A DNA stretch of 17,607 bases from a bacterium. Its GTDB lineage: Bacteria; Gemmatimonadota; Gemmatimonadetes; Gemmatimonadales; Gemmatimonadaceae. A program made the position numbers and the translations under genes. A model generated the notes under the pieces. It ran no database searches, was not told the origin of the DNA, and saw nothing but the letters and a program-made list of their open reading frames with translations. Below, piece by piece: positions 7,221-14,803 of this stretch. Positions within the stretch are counted from its first letter, which is position 1. The number at the start of each line of letters is the position of its first letter. The stretch covers positions 1 through 17,607 of the forward strand of contig JAJZRK010000045.1 of NCBI GenBank assembly GCA_021802745.1, read 5' to 3'.

Positions 7221-7235
7221 GAGAGAGACGATATG
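7221..7235 (+). promoter_or_regulatory. Shine-Dalgarno site and original ATG of the decayed kinase
   Basis: GAGAGAG (7221-7227) lies 5 nt before ATG 7233. That ATG opens [17 protein letters not shown], a plausible kinase N-terminus, but in a frame one base off from the kinase glycine loop. This points to a one-base loss near 7283. It is one of the few clear ribosome-site pairs in the window. Confidence 0.45.
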
Positions 7236-8062
7236 CAGCGGGCCGAGCCACTCGACGGGGGCATCCCGGAGCACCTGCGAAAGTGTTCTCAGGCCGGTAT
7301 TCGCTCGAGGGCGCCGTGGGTGAAGGCGGGATGGCCTCGGTCTTCCTCGCCCGCGACCGCAAGCACGCCGACCGCCGCGTCGCGCTGAAGATCCTCCGCG
7401 CCGAAGTGGCCAGTGCGCTCGGCCCCGAGCGCTTTCTCCGCGAGATCCGCATCGCCGCGGTGCTGAGCCATCCGCACATCGTCCCGATGTTCGACTCGGG
7501 CGACCAGGACGGCATGCTCTACTCCGTAATGCCGTTCGTCGCGGGCGTCACGCTGCGCGCGCGCCCTGCATGCCGGCGTCGGAAACGACACGGGCCCTGG
7601 CCTCGTGTGCTCGGCACGCCGGGGTACATGAGCCCCGAGCAGGCCAGCGGCATCCTCGAGGTGGACCAGCGCGCCGATCTCTACTCGCTCGGGTGCGTGG
7701 TCTACGAGATGGTCGTCGGCGCGCGTCCCCGCACGCTCCTCGATCGCGAGGCGGCGCGCGCGGGCACCGTGGCGGGCGTCGGCGCCGTCGCGCTCTGCCG
7801 GCTCGGCCGCTCGGAGGAAGGGCTCGAATGGACGCGCCGCGCACTCGAGATTGACCCCGAGGACGCCGGGGTGCGGTACAGCGTCGCCTGCCTGTATGCG
7901 CTCGAGGGGCGAACGGACGAGGACCTCGACTGCCTCGACGCATGCGTGCGCCTTGGCTTTGGCAATGTCGAGTGGATTGACCGCGACCCCGACACGGCGC
8001 TGCTTCGCGGGCTTCCGCGGTTCGAGGCGCTGGTGGGCGCGGTCGCGGCCGCAACCCCCTGA
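7233..8062 (+). pseudogene. Decayed Ser/Thr kinase-TPR gene lacking its catalytic core
   Basis: The longest open frame (GTG 7283 to 8062, 259 aa) begins as a normal kinase: [24 protein letters not shown] (K36), and helix-C FLREIR. After VAGVTLRAR (residue 94) it jumps within 16 residues to [10 protein letters not shown]. The intact kinase at 4541 has 69 residues there, so about 53 are missing, including the HRD catalytic loop and DFG. After YEMVVGARP (149) the rest of the C-lobe is also missing and a TPR-like tail follows ([20 protein letters not shown], then [17 protein letters not shown]), typical of kinase-TPR proteins. The likely original start (ATG 7233) is out of frame. It cannot be an active kinase. 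A translated pseudokinase fragment is possible because the frame is open. Confidence 0.72.
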
Positions 8063-8072
8063 GCCGCGCGCG

Positions 8073-8100
8073 CTCTTGGCGCTAGCCTCTTGGCGCCAGC
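8073..8100. repeat. Tandem 14-bp direct repeat
   Basis: ctcttggcgctagc (8073-8086) is followed at once by ctcttggcgccagc (8087-8100), with one mismatch. It sits 11 bp after the decayed-kinase stop and about 60-100 bp before the next start, a position that would suit an operator. No regulator is known for it. Confidence 0.5.
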
Positions 8101-8196
8101 CTGGGGAACTGGGCGGTCCGCGCGGCATATTAAGCTGGTGCCTATCGCGACCCAACCGTGATGCTGTCCCCCGCTGCCTCCCGCATCCCTCCCGTC

Positions 8197-9996
8197 ATGC
8201 GCCCTCTACTGCCCATCCGCGCCCGCCTTGCCGTGGCCGTGCTGCTCCTCGCCCCAGCGGCGGCTGTGGCGCAGCGGCCCATGTACCCGGGCGGCGGCAT
8301 GCGCCCGGAGCCGCCGCGCGGCGTGCGCGTGGAACCCGTCCCGCTCCCGCCCATCGCCATAGACACCTCCACGCCAGAGGGCGCGGCCCGCGCCGCCCAG
8401 CGGCGCTTTGAACTCCTGCGGCGCAACAACCTGCCGAACGCGCACAGTTCCCGCCCCGGCAACTGCGACGAACAGGTGGGGCGCTGGTGCTACTGGTACG
8501 ACGAGAAGGCCCCCAAGGCCATCGAGCTTCCCGTCGTCGCCATCGGTCGCGACTCGCTCACCCGCGTGCTCGATTCGCTCGCCAAGGTCGTGCCGGGGAA
8601 TCGCTGGATTGCCGGCCAGCGCGTGCGCTACCTCGCCGAGTCGGGGCGGTATGACGACGCGCTGGCGGCGGCGCGGCAGTGCCAGGCCGACGGGTGGTGG
8701 TGCGGCGCGCTGGCCGCGTTCAGCCTGCACATGAAAGGCGATTATGCCGCGGCCGACAGCGGCTTCCGCGCCGTGCAGGCGGCCATGGGGGAGCGCGAGC
8801 GCTGTCAGTGGCGCGACATCTCGCTGCTCATTGACGACGACACGCGGCAGAACTATCGGCGGCTGCCGTGCGGGGCGGAGCGCGAGGCGTTCGAAGATCG
8901 CGTCTGGTGGTTTGCACGCACGCTCTACGGCCTGCGCGGCAACGACTCGCGCACGGAGTGGAACGCGCGCCAGTTGATGGTGCGCCTCAACCAGGACGCG
9001 CCCGGCGCGTACCAGTTCGGCTTCGACGACGACGAACGCGAGCTGCTGCTGCGATTCGGCTGGCCACGCTACTGGGCGAAGGGGCCGGGCGATCCGCGAG
9101 CCGGCGGCTTCAGCATCGTGACCGACGAGGCCACCCCGGCCTACCGGTACATTCCCTCAGGGAGCGTGCTGGCCAACCCCGCCCTCTCGGACTCGGCGCA
9201 GTGGCGCCTGCACCTGCCCCCCGTGATTGGGCGCTACGCGCCGCCGTATGCCAGGCGGCTGGTCGCGCTCGAGCATCAGCAGGCGCTGTTCCGGCGCGGC
9301 GACTCCGCGCTGCTCGTCATGGCGTATGATGTCTCCGGCGTGCCGGCACTCGCCGGCGCCACCCGGCGCCGGGCGGCGATGGTCGTGGCGCGCGGCGACC
9401 AGCCGATGCCGCACATGACGTCGCGCGCACAGGCGGCCGTCACCGATACGATGTCGGTGCGCGGGGCGTGGGGCTCCCTGCTCTTCAGCGGTGAGGTCTG
9501 GGCCCCCGACTCCAGCATCGTCGCGCGTGCGCGATACGGCGTGCATCCGCCGTACGCGGTGGACACGCGCGTGACGGTGTCGGACCTGCTGTTCTACCGG
9601 CCGTCGGCAACGCCGCCAAACTCCGTGGAAGAGGCGCTCGCGCTCGCCCTGCCCACCGAGCGCGTGCGCGCCTCGGCGCCGCTCGGGGTCTACTGGGAGA
9701 CGTACGGCACCGATCCGGAAGGCGAGGCGATCAAGCTGACGGTGACCGTGGTGCGCGAGGTGGAAGAAGGGGGATTCCTGCGGCGCAAGAACCAGCAGCT
9801 GCGGCTCGTGCGCCAGGCCACGCCGGTGAGCGTCACCGTGAATGACATGACCGCGCGCGGCCGGACGGTCTCGCCGCGGGCGGTGAAGCTTGACCTCTCG
9901 ACGCTCAAGAAGGGCGCGTACATCGTGCAACTCGAGATCGAGGTGGCCGGTCAGTATCCGCTCCGCGCCGATCACCGCATCGAGATCATTGACTAG
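8197..9996 (+). CDS. Secreted protein of unknown function, divergent GWxTD-like
   Basis: The 599-aa product from ATG 8197 has a signal peptide (LAVAVLLLAPAAAVAQ). Starts at GTG 8158 and ATG 8161 would add a 12-13-residue leader and are less likely. A His/Cys/Trp-rich part (about 88-100, NCDEQVGRWCYWYDEK) is followed by two TPR-like hairpins (RYLAESGRYDDALAAARQCQ and the HMKGDYAAADSGFRAVQ segment). Then comes a stretch like the GWxTD module of Gemmatimonadota proteins, with GFDDDERELLLRFGWP at about 275 in place of the G-W-x-T-D, R-V-Y-x-x-F-G-x-P pattern. The C-terminus (about 440-599) is beta-rich and ends LKKGAYIVQLEIEVAGQYPL, as in GWxTD proteins. The family assignment is tentative and no enzymatic residues are recognised. 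Confidence 0.78.
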   Translation: MRPLLPIRARLAVAVLLLAPAAAVAQRPMYPGGGMRPEPPRGVRVEPVPLPPIAIDTSTPEGAARAAQRRFELLRRNNLPNAHSSRPGNCDEQVGRWCYWYDEKAPKAIELPVVAIGRDSLTRVLDSLAKVVPGNRWIAGQRVRYLAESGRYDDALAAARQCQADGWWCGALAAFSLHMKGDYAAADSGFRAVQAAMGERERCQWRDISLLIDDDTRQNYRRLPCGAEREAFEDRVWWFARTLYGLRGNDSRTEWNARQLMVRLNQDAPGAYQFGFDDDERELLLRFGWPRYWAKGPGDPRAGGFSIVTDEATPAYRYIPSGSVLANPALSDSAQWRLHLPPVIGRYAPPYARRLVALEHQQALFRRGDSALLVMAYDVSGVPALAGATRRRAAMVVARGDQPMPHMTSRAQAAVTDTMSVRGAWGSLLFSGEVWAPDSSIVARARYGVHPPYAVDTRVTVSDLLFYRPSATPPNSVEEALALALPTERVRASAPLGVYWETYGTDPEGEAIKLTVTVVREVEEGGFLRRKNQQLRLVRQATPVSVTVNDMTARGRTVSPRAVKLDLSTLKKGAYIVQLEIEVAGQYPLRADHRIEIID

Positions 9997-10093
9997 GCGT
10001 GGCGCGGTGGCGACGCCGGTCGTCCATACGGTGAATCTCGATGTCCGCCCTTCGACGGCCGCGGCAGCTCGCGCCGCCGTTGCTCATTTTGTC

Positions 10094-10109
10094 GGCCACA
10101 CCGGTGGCC
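10094..10109 (+). terminator. Weak hairpin between the two secreted-protein genes
   Basis: GGCCAC (10094-10099) pairs with GTGGCC (10104-10109) over a 4-nt loop, about 100 bp after the preceding stop and 23 bp before the next start. There is no T-tract. It may be a terminator or leader structure, or chance in GC-rich DNA. Confidence 0.25.
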
Positions 10110-10132
10110 AACGCCGCTCCCCACGCCTCGCC

Positions 10133-11200
10133 ATGCTCCTGATTCGCCCGCTCGCCCTCGCCGTCGCGCTCTCCGGCCTGACCCTGCCAGCCGGCGCGCA
10201 GAGCCCGGCGACTCGTGACACCACGCCCGCGGCCGTCACGGCCCCGGCCGTGAAGAGCCAGACTCCCGCGAAGGCGAATGCTGCCGCGAAGGGCAAGGCC
10301 ACCGCGCGCAAGAAGAACGCTCACAAGCAGACCAAGGCCCGCGCGGCGCTCGTGGACAGTGAGGCGAGGCTCGATTCGATCTACAACCTGCGCTGGCCAG
10401 TGAAGGGGCCCGATCCGCTCCCGGGGTCTATTCTGCCCTACAAGCGCATCGTCGCCTACTACGGCAATCCGCTCTCCAAGCGGATGGGCGTGCTCGGCGA
10501 GTACGCGCCGGACGAGATGCTCGCGAAGCTCGACGCGGAGGTGAAGGCGTGGACGCTCGCCGACCCGACCACGCCGGTGCAGCCTGCCCTGCACCTCATT
10601 GCCGTCGTCGCGCAGGCGGGGCCGGGCCCCGACGGCATGTACCGGGCGCGCATGCCCGACGAACTCATCGAGCGCGTGGCGTCGTGGGCGGCGCGGCGCA
10701 ATGCGCTGGTCTTCCTCGACCTCCAGGTGGGCCGCAGCACGCTGGCACAGGAGCTGCCGCGCCTCGAGAAGTTCCTCGCGCGGCCGAATTTCCATCTCGG
10801 CATTGACCCCGAGTTCTCGATGAAGCGCGGCGGCGTCCCCGGAAAGAAGATCGGCACCTACGACGCGGCCGACGTGAACTACGCCTCGCGATTCCTGCAG
10901 GAGCTCGTCACGCGATACCAGCTTCCCCCCAAGGTGCTCGTCGTGCACCGCTTCACGCGCAACGGCGTGACGAATACCGGCAGCATCAAGCTCGACCCGC
11001 GGGTCCAGATCGTGATGCACATGGACGGCTTCGGTCCGCCGCGCCTGAAGCGCGCCACCTTCCGCTCGTGGATCAAGGCGGAGCCCGTGCAGTTCGTGGG
11101 CTGGAAGCAGTTCTACAAGAGCCGCAACGACAATCCGCGCACGACGATCGCGGAGATTCTGCGCCTCAATCCGCGCCCGCTCTACATCCAGTACCAGTAG
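10133..11200 (+). CDS. Secreted conserved protein of unknown function, possible TIM-barrel
   Basis: The 355-aa product from ATG 10133 starts with a signal peptide (MLLIRPLALAVALSGLTLPAGAQ). A basic, low-complexity Ala/Lys/Pro linker (about 24-75) follows and may contact a wall or anionic polymer. The globular part (about 80-355) has alternating beta and alpha elements: RIVAYYGNPLSKRMGVLGEY, PALHLIAVVAQAGPGPDGMY, ALVFLDLQVGRST, FHLGIDPEF, KVLVVHRF, VQIVMHMDGFG and PVQFVGWKQFY. Conserved-looking acidic residues at strand ends (FLDLQ, GIDPEF, MHMDG) resemble a glycosidase-like TIM barrel, but no family is certain. The frame is open upstream to 9890, overlapping the previous gene; ATG 10133 is chosen for the signal peptide. 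No Shine-Dalgarno site is evident. A hairpin with a T-run follows the gene. Confidence 0.78.
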   Translation: MLLIRPLALAVALSGLTLPAGAQSPATRDTTPAAVTAPAVKSQTPAKANAAAKGKATARKKNAHKQTKARAALVDSEARLDSIYNLRWPVKGPDPLPGSILPYKRIVAYYGNPLSKRMGVLGEYAPDEMLAKLDAEVKAWTLADPTTPVQPALHLIAVVAQAGPGPDGMYRARMPDELIERVASWAARRNALVFLDLQVGRSTLAQELPRLEKFLARPNFHLGIDPEFSMKRGGVPGKKIGTYDAADVNYASRFLQELVTRYQLPPKVLVVHRFTRNGVTNTGSIKLDPRVQIVMHMDGFGPPRLKRATFRSWIKAEPVQFVGWKQFYKSRNDNPRTTIAEILRLNPRPLYIQYQ

Positions 11201-11285
11201 TCGGCGCGCGTCGTCCGGCGGCGCGCTCGCCAGAGGGGGCTTTGGGAATTCGGCGTCCGGTGCCATCTTCTCCCGGCAGCCAGAG

Positions 11286-11314
11286 CGGCCGGGCTCCCGG
11301 CCGTCCACATTTTT
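11286..11314 (+). terminator. Rho-independent-like terminator after the secreted protein gene
   Basis: CGGCCGG (11286-11292) pairs with CCGGCCG (11297-11303) over a 4-nt loop, and five T residues lie at 11310-11314, six bases after the stem. It sits between the secreted-protein stop and ATG 11329, so the ketoacyl synthase is probably transcribed separately. The gap before the T-run makes it less canonical. Confidence 0.55.
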
Positions 11315-11328
11315 CGTGACGAGCGCTG

Positions 11329-12462
11329 ATGACTCCGACCTACGCGGCCATTACCGGCTGGGGCAAGTGCATGCCGCCCGCCGTGCTGACCAACGATGAT
11401 CTCTCCACGTTCCTCGACACGAATGACGAGTGGATCACGACGCGCACGGGGATGAAGGAGCGGCGCGTCTCGCATGTGACCGCCATGGAACTGGCCACCG
11501 TGGCCGCGGCGCGCGCCATCGCCTGCGCGGGTCTGTCGCCCGCCGACGTTGACCTCATCGTCTATGGCAGCTGCACCTATGACGAGCAGGTGCCCAACAG
11601 CGCCTCCGGCGTTCAGCTCGGCCTCGGAGCGACGCACGCCGCGGCGATGGACGTGAACACCGCCTGCACCAGCTTCCTGTACGGCCTGTCCTCGGCCACG
11701 GCCATGATCCGTACCGGCATGGTGCGCAACGCCGTGGTCATCGGCGTGGAGCTCATCAGCCAGTTCATGGACTGGAGCAACCGAAACGTCGCGGTGCTGT
11801 TTGGGGATGGAGCCGCCGCCGTCGTGCTGCAGGCCTCGGAACGGCAGGAAGGTGTGCTCGGCAGCGTGCTCGGCTGCGACGCCGAGGCGCGCGCCGTGCT
11901 GCGGGTGCGCGGGTTCGGCTGCGGATACGCCAATCACGGCGTCACGCTCGGCGACACACTCTGGGATTTCGATGGGCCTCAGATCTTCAAGCGCGCAATC
12001 AACGGGATGAGCGAGGCGTCGGACAAGGTCATGCGCTCGTGCGCAATCACGTCGAACCAGATTGACCTCGTCGTCCCCCACCAGGCGAACCTGCGCATCA
12101 TCGAGGGCGTCGCAAGGTACGCCGGCGTTCCCATGGATAAGGTGATGCTCACGGTCCAGAAATACGGCAACATGAGCGCCGCGACAGTGCCGGTAGCCTT
12201 GGTCGAGGCGCTCGAGGAGGGGCGCGTGACGCCCGGCGCCACGCTGCTGATGCCGGCGTTCGGCGGTGGACTGACCTTCTGTTCGCTCGTCGTGAAGTGG
12301 GGCGATCGTGTCACGCCACTCGGCGCCTCGGACCGCGAACTCCCGCCGTGCACCCGCACCGCATTGGATATCGTCAACGAGATTCGCGCCCGGCAGGACC
12401 CGCACGGCCGGTCGCTCGCCGGGCTCATGGCCCCGGTCTTCGTCGAAAGCAGCCCGGCCTAG
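11329..12462 (+). CDS. 3-oxoacyl-ACP synthase III (FabH-like) with C-terminal extension
   Basis: The 377-aa product has the thiolase fold of ketoacyl-ACP synthase III. The N-terminus DTNDEWITTRTGMKERRV matches the FabH substrate-loop signature. The catalytic triad is complete: C113 (VNTACTSF), H251 (PHQANLRI) and N281 (KYGNMSAA). Enzymes of this family condense an acyl-CoA with malonyl-ACP to begin fatty-acid synthesis; relatives make alkyl ketones or secondary metabolites. The core ends near FCSLVVKW (about 325), where FabH normally stops, and about 52 further residues follow (with PPCTRTALDIVNEIRARQD) that match no domain I know. There is no signal peptide, so it is cytoplasmic. Isolated from other fatty-acid genes, it may be a second, specialised copy (inference). 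It converges with the GMC oxidoreductase and shares a CTAG with it. Confidence 0.9.
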   Translation: MTPTYAAITGWGKCMPPAVLTNDDLSTFLDTNDEWITTRTGMKERRVSHVTAMELATVAAARAIACAGLSPADVDLIVYGSCTYDEQVPNSASGVQLGLGATHAAAMDVNTACTSFLYGLSSATAMIRTGMVRNAVVIGVELISQFMDWSNRNVAVLFGDGAAAVVLQASERQEGVLGSVLGCDAEARAVLRVRGFGCGYANHGVTLGDTLWDFDGPQIFKRAINGMSEASDKVMRSCAITSNQIDLVVPHQANLRIIEGVARYAGVPMDKVMLTVQKYGNMSAATVPVALVEALEEGRVTPGATLLMPAFGGGLTFCSLVVKWGDRVTPLGASDRELPPCTRTALDIVNEIRARQDPHGRSLAGLMAPVFVESSPA

Positions 12463-14054
12463 GCCCCGCGCGGCGGCACCCGCGCCATCGCGCGCTCCGC
12501 AAGCGCGGTGATCGTCAGCGACGGATTCACCCCGGGGTTGGCCGGCATCGCCGAGCCGTCCACGACGAGCATGTTGGCGTAGCCGAAGACGCGATGGTCA
12601 CGGTCGATCACCCCGTGCGACGCGTCGGCGCCGATCACCGCCCCGCCGAGCAGGTGCGCCGTCGTCGGGATGTTCGCGGCCGCCTCGAGCACGCTGCTCT
12701 GCGCCACGCCCCCCGTGAATCGCGCCAGGAATTCCGCCGTCTCGTTGGCCAGCGGAATGAACGTCGGGTTTGGCCTGGCGGCGTCCTGCTCGGTGCCGAT
12801 GCGCACCCCGCGCCGGAACCATCGCATCCGCGCGCGAAAGGCCATCGCGTTGTCGCTCGACTGCATCACCAGGATGATCAGCGACCGCTTGCTCCAGCCC
12901 ACCGGCCAGACCGTGCCCAGCGCTCGCAGCGGATGCCGCACGAACTGCCACAGGAGCATCAGCGGCCGCGTGAAGCGCGTGCCGTTGCCCGTCATGGGCG
13001 CCTGCAGCAGCGCAATGGCGTCGCCGTGCTTGCCGTACGTGCACAACTCGATGTGCGTGTCGGGATCGGGGTGGATGCTCGCGCTGATCGCGACGTCGGC
13101 CCATGGCTTCTTCGAGTCGTCGGGCAGCGTGATGGCCAGAATGGATTCGCTGTTGGTGCGCACCAGCTTCCCGAGCCGGTCGCTCAGCCTTGGCAGTGAT
13201 CCGCCGTGCTTGAGCGACGCCAGCAGCTCGCCAGTGCCCAGCGCGCCCGCCGAGAAGACCACGCCGCGCGCGGTGAACGTGCGGCGACGCGTGCGGAACC
13301 ACGCCCCGGGGCGTTCCGTCGTCACGACGTATCCATCGCGGCCATCGGCCGCGCCAGCCGGCCGCACGTCAACGACCCCGTGTTCCGCAAACACCGTGGC
13401 TCCCCGTTTCTCGGCGAACCACAGGTAGTTTTTCAGCAGGGTGTTCTTGGCCCCCTCCCGGCATCCCACCATGCAACTGCCGCACCGCGTGCATCCGGTG
13501 CGCGGCGGCCCCTCGCCCCCAAAGTACGGATCAGGCACCTCCTCGCCGGCCTTGCCGAAGAAGACACCAACCGGCGTGCGCGTGAACGTCTGCTCGACGC
13601 CGAAGTGGGCGGCCGCCGCCCGCAGGAGATCCTGGCCGTCTGAAGCGAAGGGCACCGTCTGCACGCCGAGCATGCGCTCCGCCGTCTCGTAGTGCGGCGC
13701 CAGCTCACGCGCCCAGTCGGCGAGGTCCTTCCACTGGGGATTCTCGAAGAACGCCGGCTTCGCGCGGTAGAGCGTGTTGGCGTACACCGCGCTGCCGCCG
13801 CCCACCGCGGTGCCGCTGGCAACGAAGATGTCCTTGAACGGCGTCAAGCGGAAAATGCCGCGCAGGCCCAGCGACGGCGCCCAGAGCCACCGCCGCAGCT
13901 GCCAGGACGTCTCGGCGTATTCGTGGTCCTCGTAGCGCCGTCCGGCCTCGAGCACGGCCACGCGATACCCCTTCTCGCTCAGCCGCAGCGCCGAGACGCT
14001 TCCACCGAAGCCGGAGCCGACGACGATCCAGTCGAAGTCCACGGGTGCTGGCAT
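12459..14054 (-). CDS. GMC-family FAD oxidoreductase, cholesterol-oxidase-like
   Basis: The 531-aa product starts with the FAD-binding Rossmann motif VVGSGFGGS (residues 12-19) and E36 (VLEAG) for ribose binding. The GMC signature SGTAVGGGSAVYANT is at about 80-94. A cysteine cluster CTRCGSCMVGC (C188, C191, C194, C198) is followed by REGAKNTL, as in ChoD-type proteins of this family. The C-terminal catalytic region has TTAHLLGG (H467) and ANPGVNPSLT (N510). Members oxidise alcohols such as sterols with FAD; the substrate here is unknown. It has no signal peptide or Tat motif, so it is probably cytoplasmic. It starts 51 bp after the HNH gene stop on the same strand and may be co-transcribed. 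The four Cys could bind a metal or an iron-sulfur cluster; that is inference. Confidence 0.93.
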   Translation of the reverse strand: MPAPVDFDWIVVGSGFGGSVSALRLSEKGYRVAVLEAGRRYEDHEYAETSWQLRRWLWAPSLGLRGIFRLTPFKDIFVASGTAVGGGSAVYANTLYRAKPAFFENPQWKDLADWARELAPHYETAERMLGVQTVPFASDGQDLLRAAAAHFGVEQTFTRTPVGVFFGKAGEEVPDPYFGGEGPPRTGCTRCGSCMVGCREGAKNTLLKNYLWFAEKRGATVFAEHGVVDVRPAGAADGRDGYVVTTERPGAWFRTRRRTFTARGVVFSAGALGTGELLASLKHGGSLPRLSDRLGKLVRTNSESILAITLPDDSKKPWADVAISASIHPDPDTHIELCTYGKHGDAIALLQAPMTGNGTRFTRPLMLLWQFVRHPLRALGTVWPVGWSKRSLIILVMQSSDNAMAFRARMRWFRRGVRIGTEQDAARPNPTFIPLANETAEFLARFTGGVAQSSVLEAAANIPTTAHLLGGAVIGADASHGVIDRDHRVFGYANMLVVDGSAMPANPGVNPSLTITALAERAMARVPPRGA

Positions 14055-14105
14055 GAGAGGCCCGGGCAGTCGGGTGTGCGGAGTGTACAGCCGAAGGCGG
14101 GTCGA

Positions 14106-14639
14106 TCAGTCGTCGCGATACGGCGACGCCCCGTACCCGAGCTCGCCAAAGATCTCCGCGGCGCTCTTGCGGCGCGGCGCGCCCTTGCGCCGGTGCGCCG
14201 ACGGCAGCGGCGGCCGCTCCCCCGGCGGCAGGAGGTCCTTCACCATCTCGACCAGCTGGTGGCTCAGGTGCTGCCCATACTTGTAGAGCGCCACCACGCG
14301 CTTCCGGTTGCCGAGCAGGAAGGCGAGAATCGCCTGGTCCTTCTTGGCCGCGTTGCACGCGCGGCAGCAGAGCACGAGGTTGTCGCGGCGGTCGTACGCC
14401 GTCTGGCCGCGACGCGGTGTCACGTGATCGAGCGTGATGGTCCGCACCGGCACCGCCCGCTCGCAGTAGGCGCAGACCGGGCCATGCTGCTCGAGCAGCC
14501 ATTCGCGCGTGTCGGTGTAGGCCGCGCGCCCCGTCGGGTGCGACGTCAGCGTCACCTTGGGCGCCGCCGCGTAGGCGCTGCCGCCCTTGCCACGCCGCGA
14601 CCGCCGGCGTCGCGGGCCACTCGGCTGCTTGGCGGTCAT
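14106..14639 (-). CDS. HNH endonuclease
   Basis: The 177-aa protein has a basic N-terminus (RRRRSRRGKGG) and a zinc-bound HNH domain at about 52-103. CAYC (C56, C59) and CRAC (C92, C95) form the zinc knuckles, LDHVTPRRGQ gives D71 and H72 (general base), and DNLVLCCRACNAAK gives N87 and N96. The closest layout is the solitary HNH proteins of bacterial chromosomes that resemble McrA or phage HNH nucleases, which nick or cut DNA. The tail (about 140-177) is basic and probably disordered. ATG 14639 overlaps the TGA of a small upstream frame. No methyltransferase, McrBC or phage packaging genes are adjacent, so this is an orphan nuclease. A homing role is not supported because no intron or intein is seen. 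Confidence 0.92.
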   Translation of the reverse strand: MTAKQPSGPRRRRSRRGKGGSAYAAAPKVTLTSHPTGRAAYTDTREWLLEQHGPVCAYCERAVPVRTITLDHVTPRRGQTAYDRRDNLVLCCRACNAAKKDQAILAFLLGNRKRVVALYKYGQHLSHQLVEMVKDLLPPGERPPLPSAHRRKGAPRRKSAAEIFGELGYGASPYRDD

Positions 14640-14794
14640 CGGTCGAACGGAGAGGAGAGACGTTGCATGATCCCTTCAAGATAGGCCACCGCGTCGCGCG
14701 CCGACAGGAAGACCGGCCCCGACTGCCACACGCCATTCGAAATGTCAGGGCCGACTGCCCCCGCGCATGCGACGCGCGCCCGGTGTGGGATCAC
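14636..14794 (-). CDS. Doubtful small ORF coupled to the HNH gene
   Basis: This 52-residue frame from GTG 14794 ends with TGA overlapping the HNH start (ATGA). Its C-terminal part (GPVFLSARDAVAYLEGIMQR) has normal protein composition and may be amphipathic helix. The GTG lies inside a strong hairpin, and the only other start candidate seen is GTG 14731 (31 aa). No family is recognised. The frame stays open upstream through the cytochrome gene, so openness alone is weak evidence. It could be the remnant of a larger gene or a leader peptide. Confidence 0.3.
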   Translation of the reverse strand: MIPHRARVACAGAVGPDISNGVWQSGPVFLSARDAVAYLEGIMQRLSSPFDR

Positions 14795-14803
14795 CGGGCG
14801 CGC
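14774..14803 (-). terminator. Perfect 12-bp hairpin after the cytochrome c gene
   Basis: GCGCGCCCGGTG (14774-14785) pairs with CACCGGGCGCGC (14792-14803) over a 6-nt loop. It begins 19 bp after the stop of the minus-strand cytochrome gene, the position of a terminator. There is no T-run on the minus side, so it may work through Rho or by protecting the mRNA 3' end. Confidence 0.55.

Noticed and set aside
6432..7388. Plus-strand open frame of 318 codons across the repeat and dut
   Set aside because: It is antisense to dut for most of its length and shows no protein motif. Only its last part matters, as the out-of-frame original start of the decayed kinase.
8126..8133. catattaa as a promoter -10 box for the secreted GWxTD-like gene
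   Set aside because: No acceptable -35 box lies 16-18 nt upstream, so the match rests on AT content alone.
14106..14639. HNH protein as a homing endonuclease or phage gene
   Set aside because: No intron, intein, terminase, portal or integrase sequence is nearby, and neighbours are ordinary metabolic genes.
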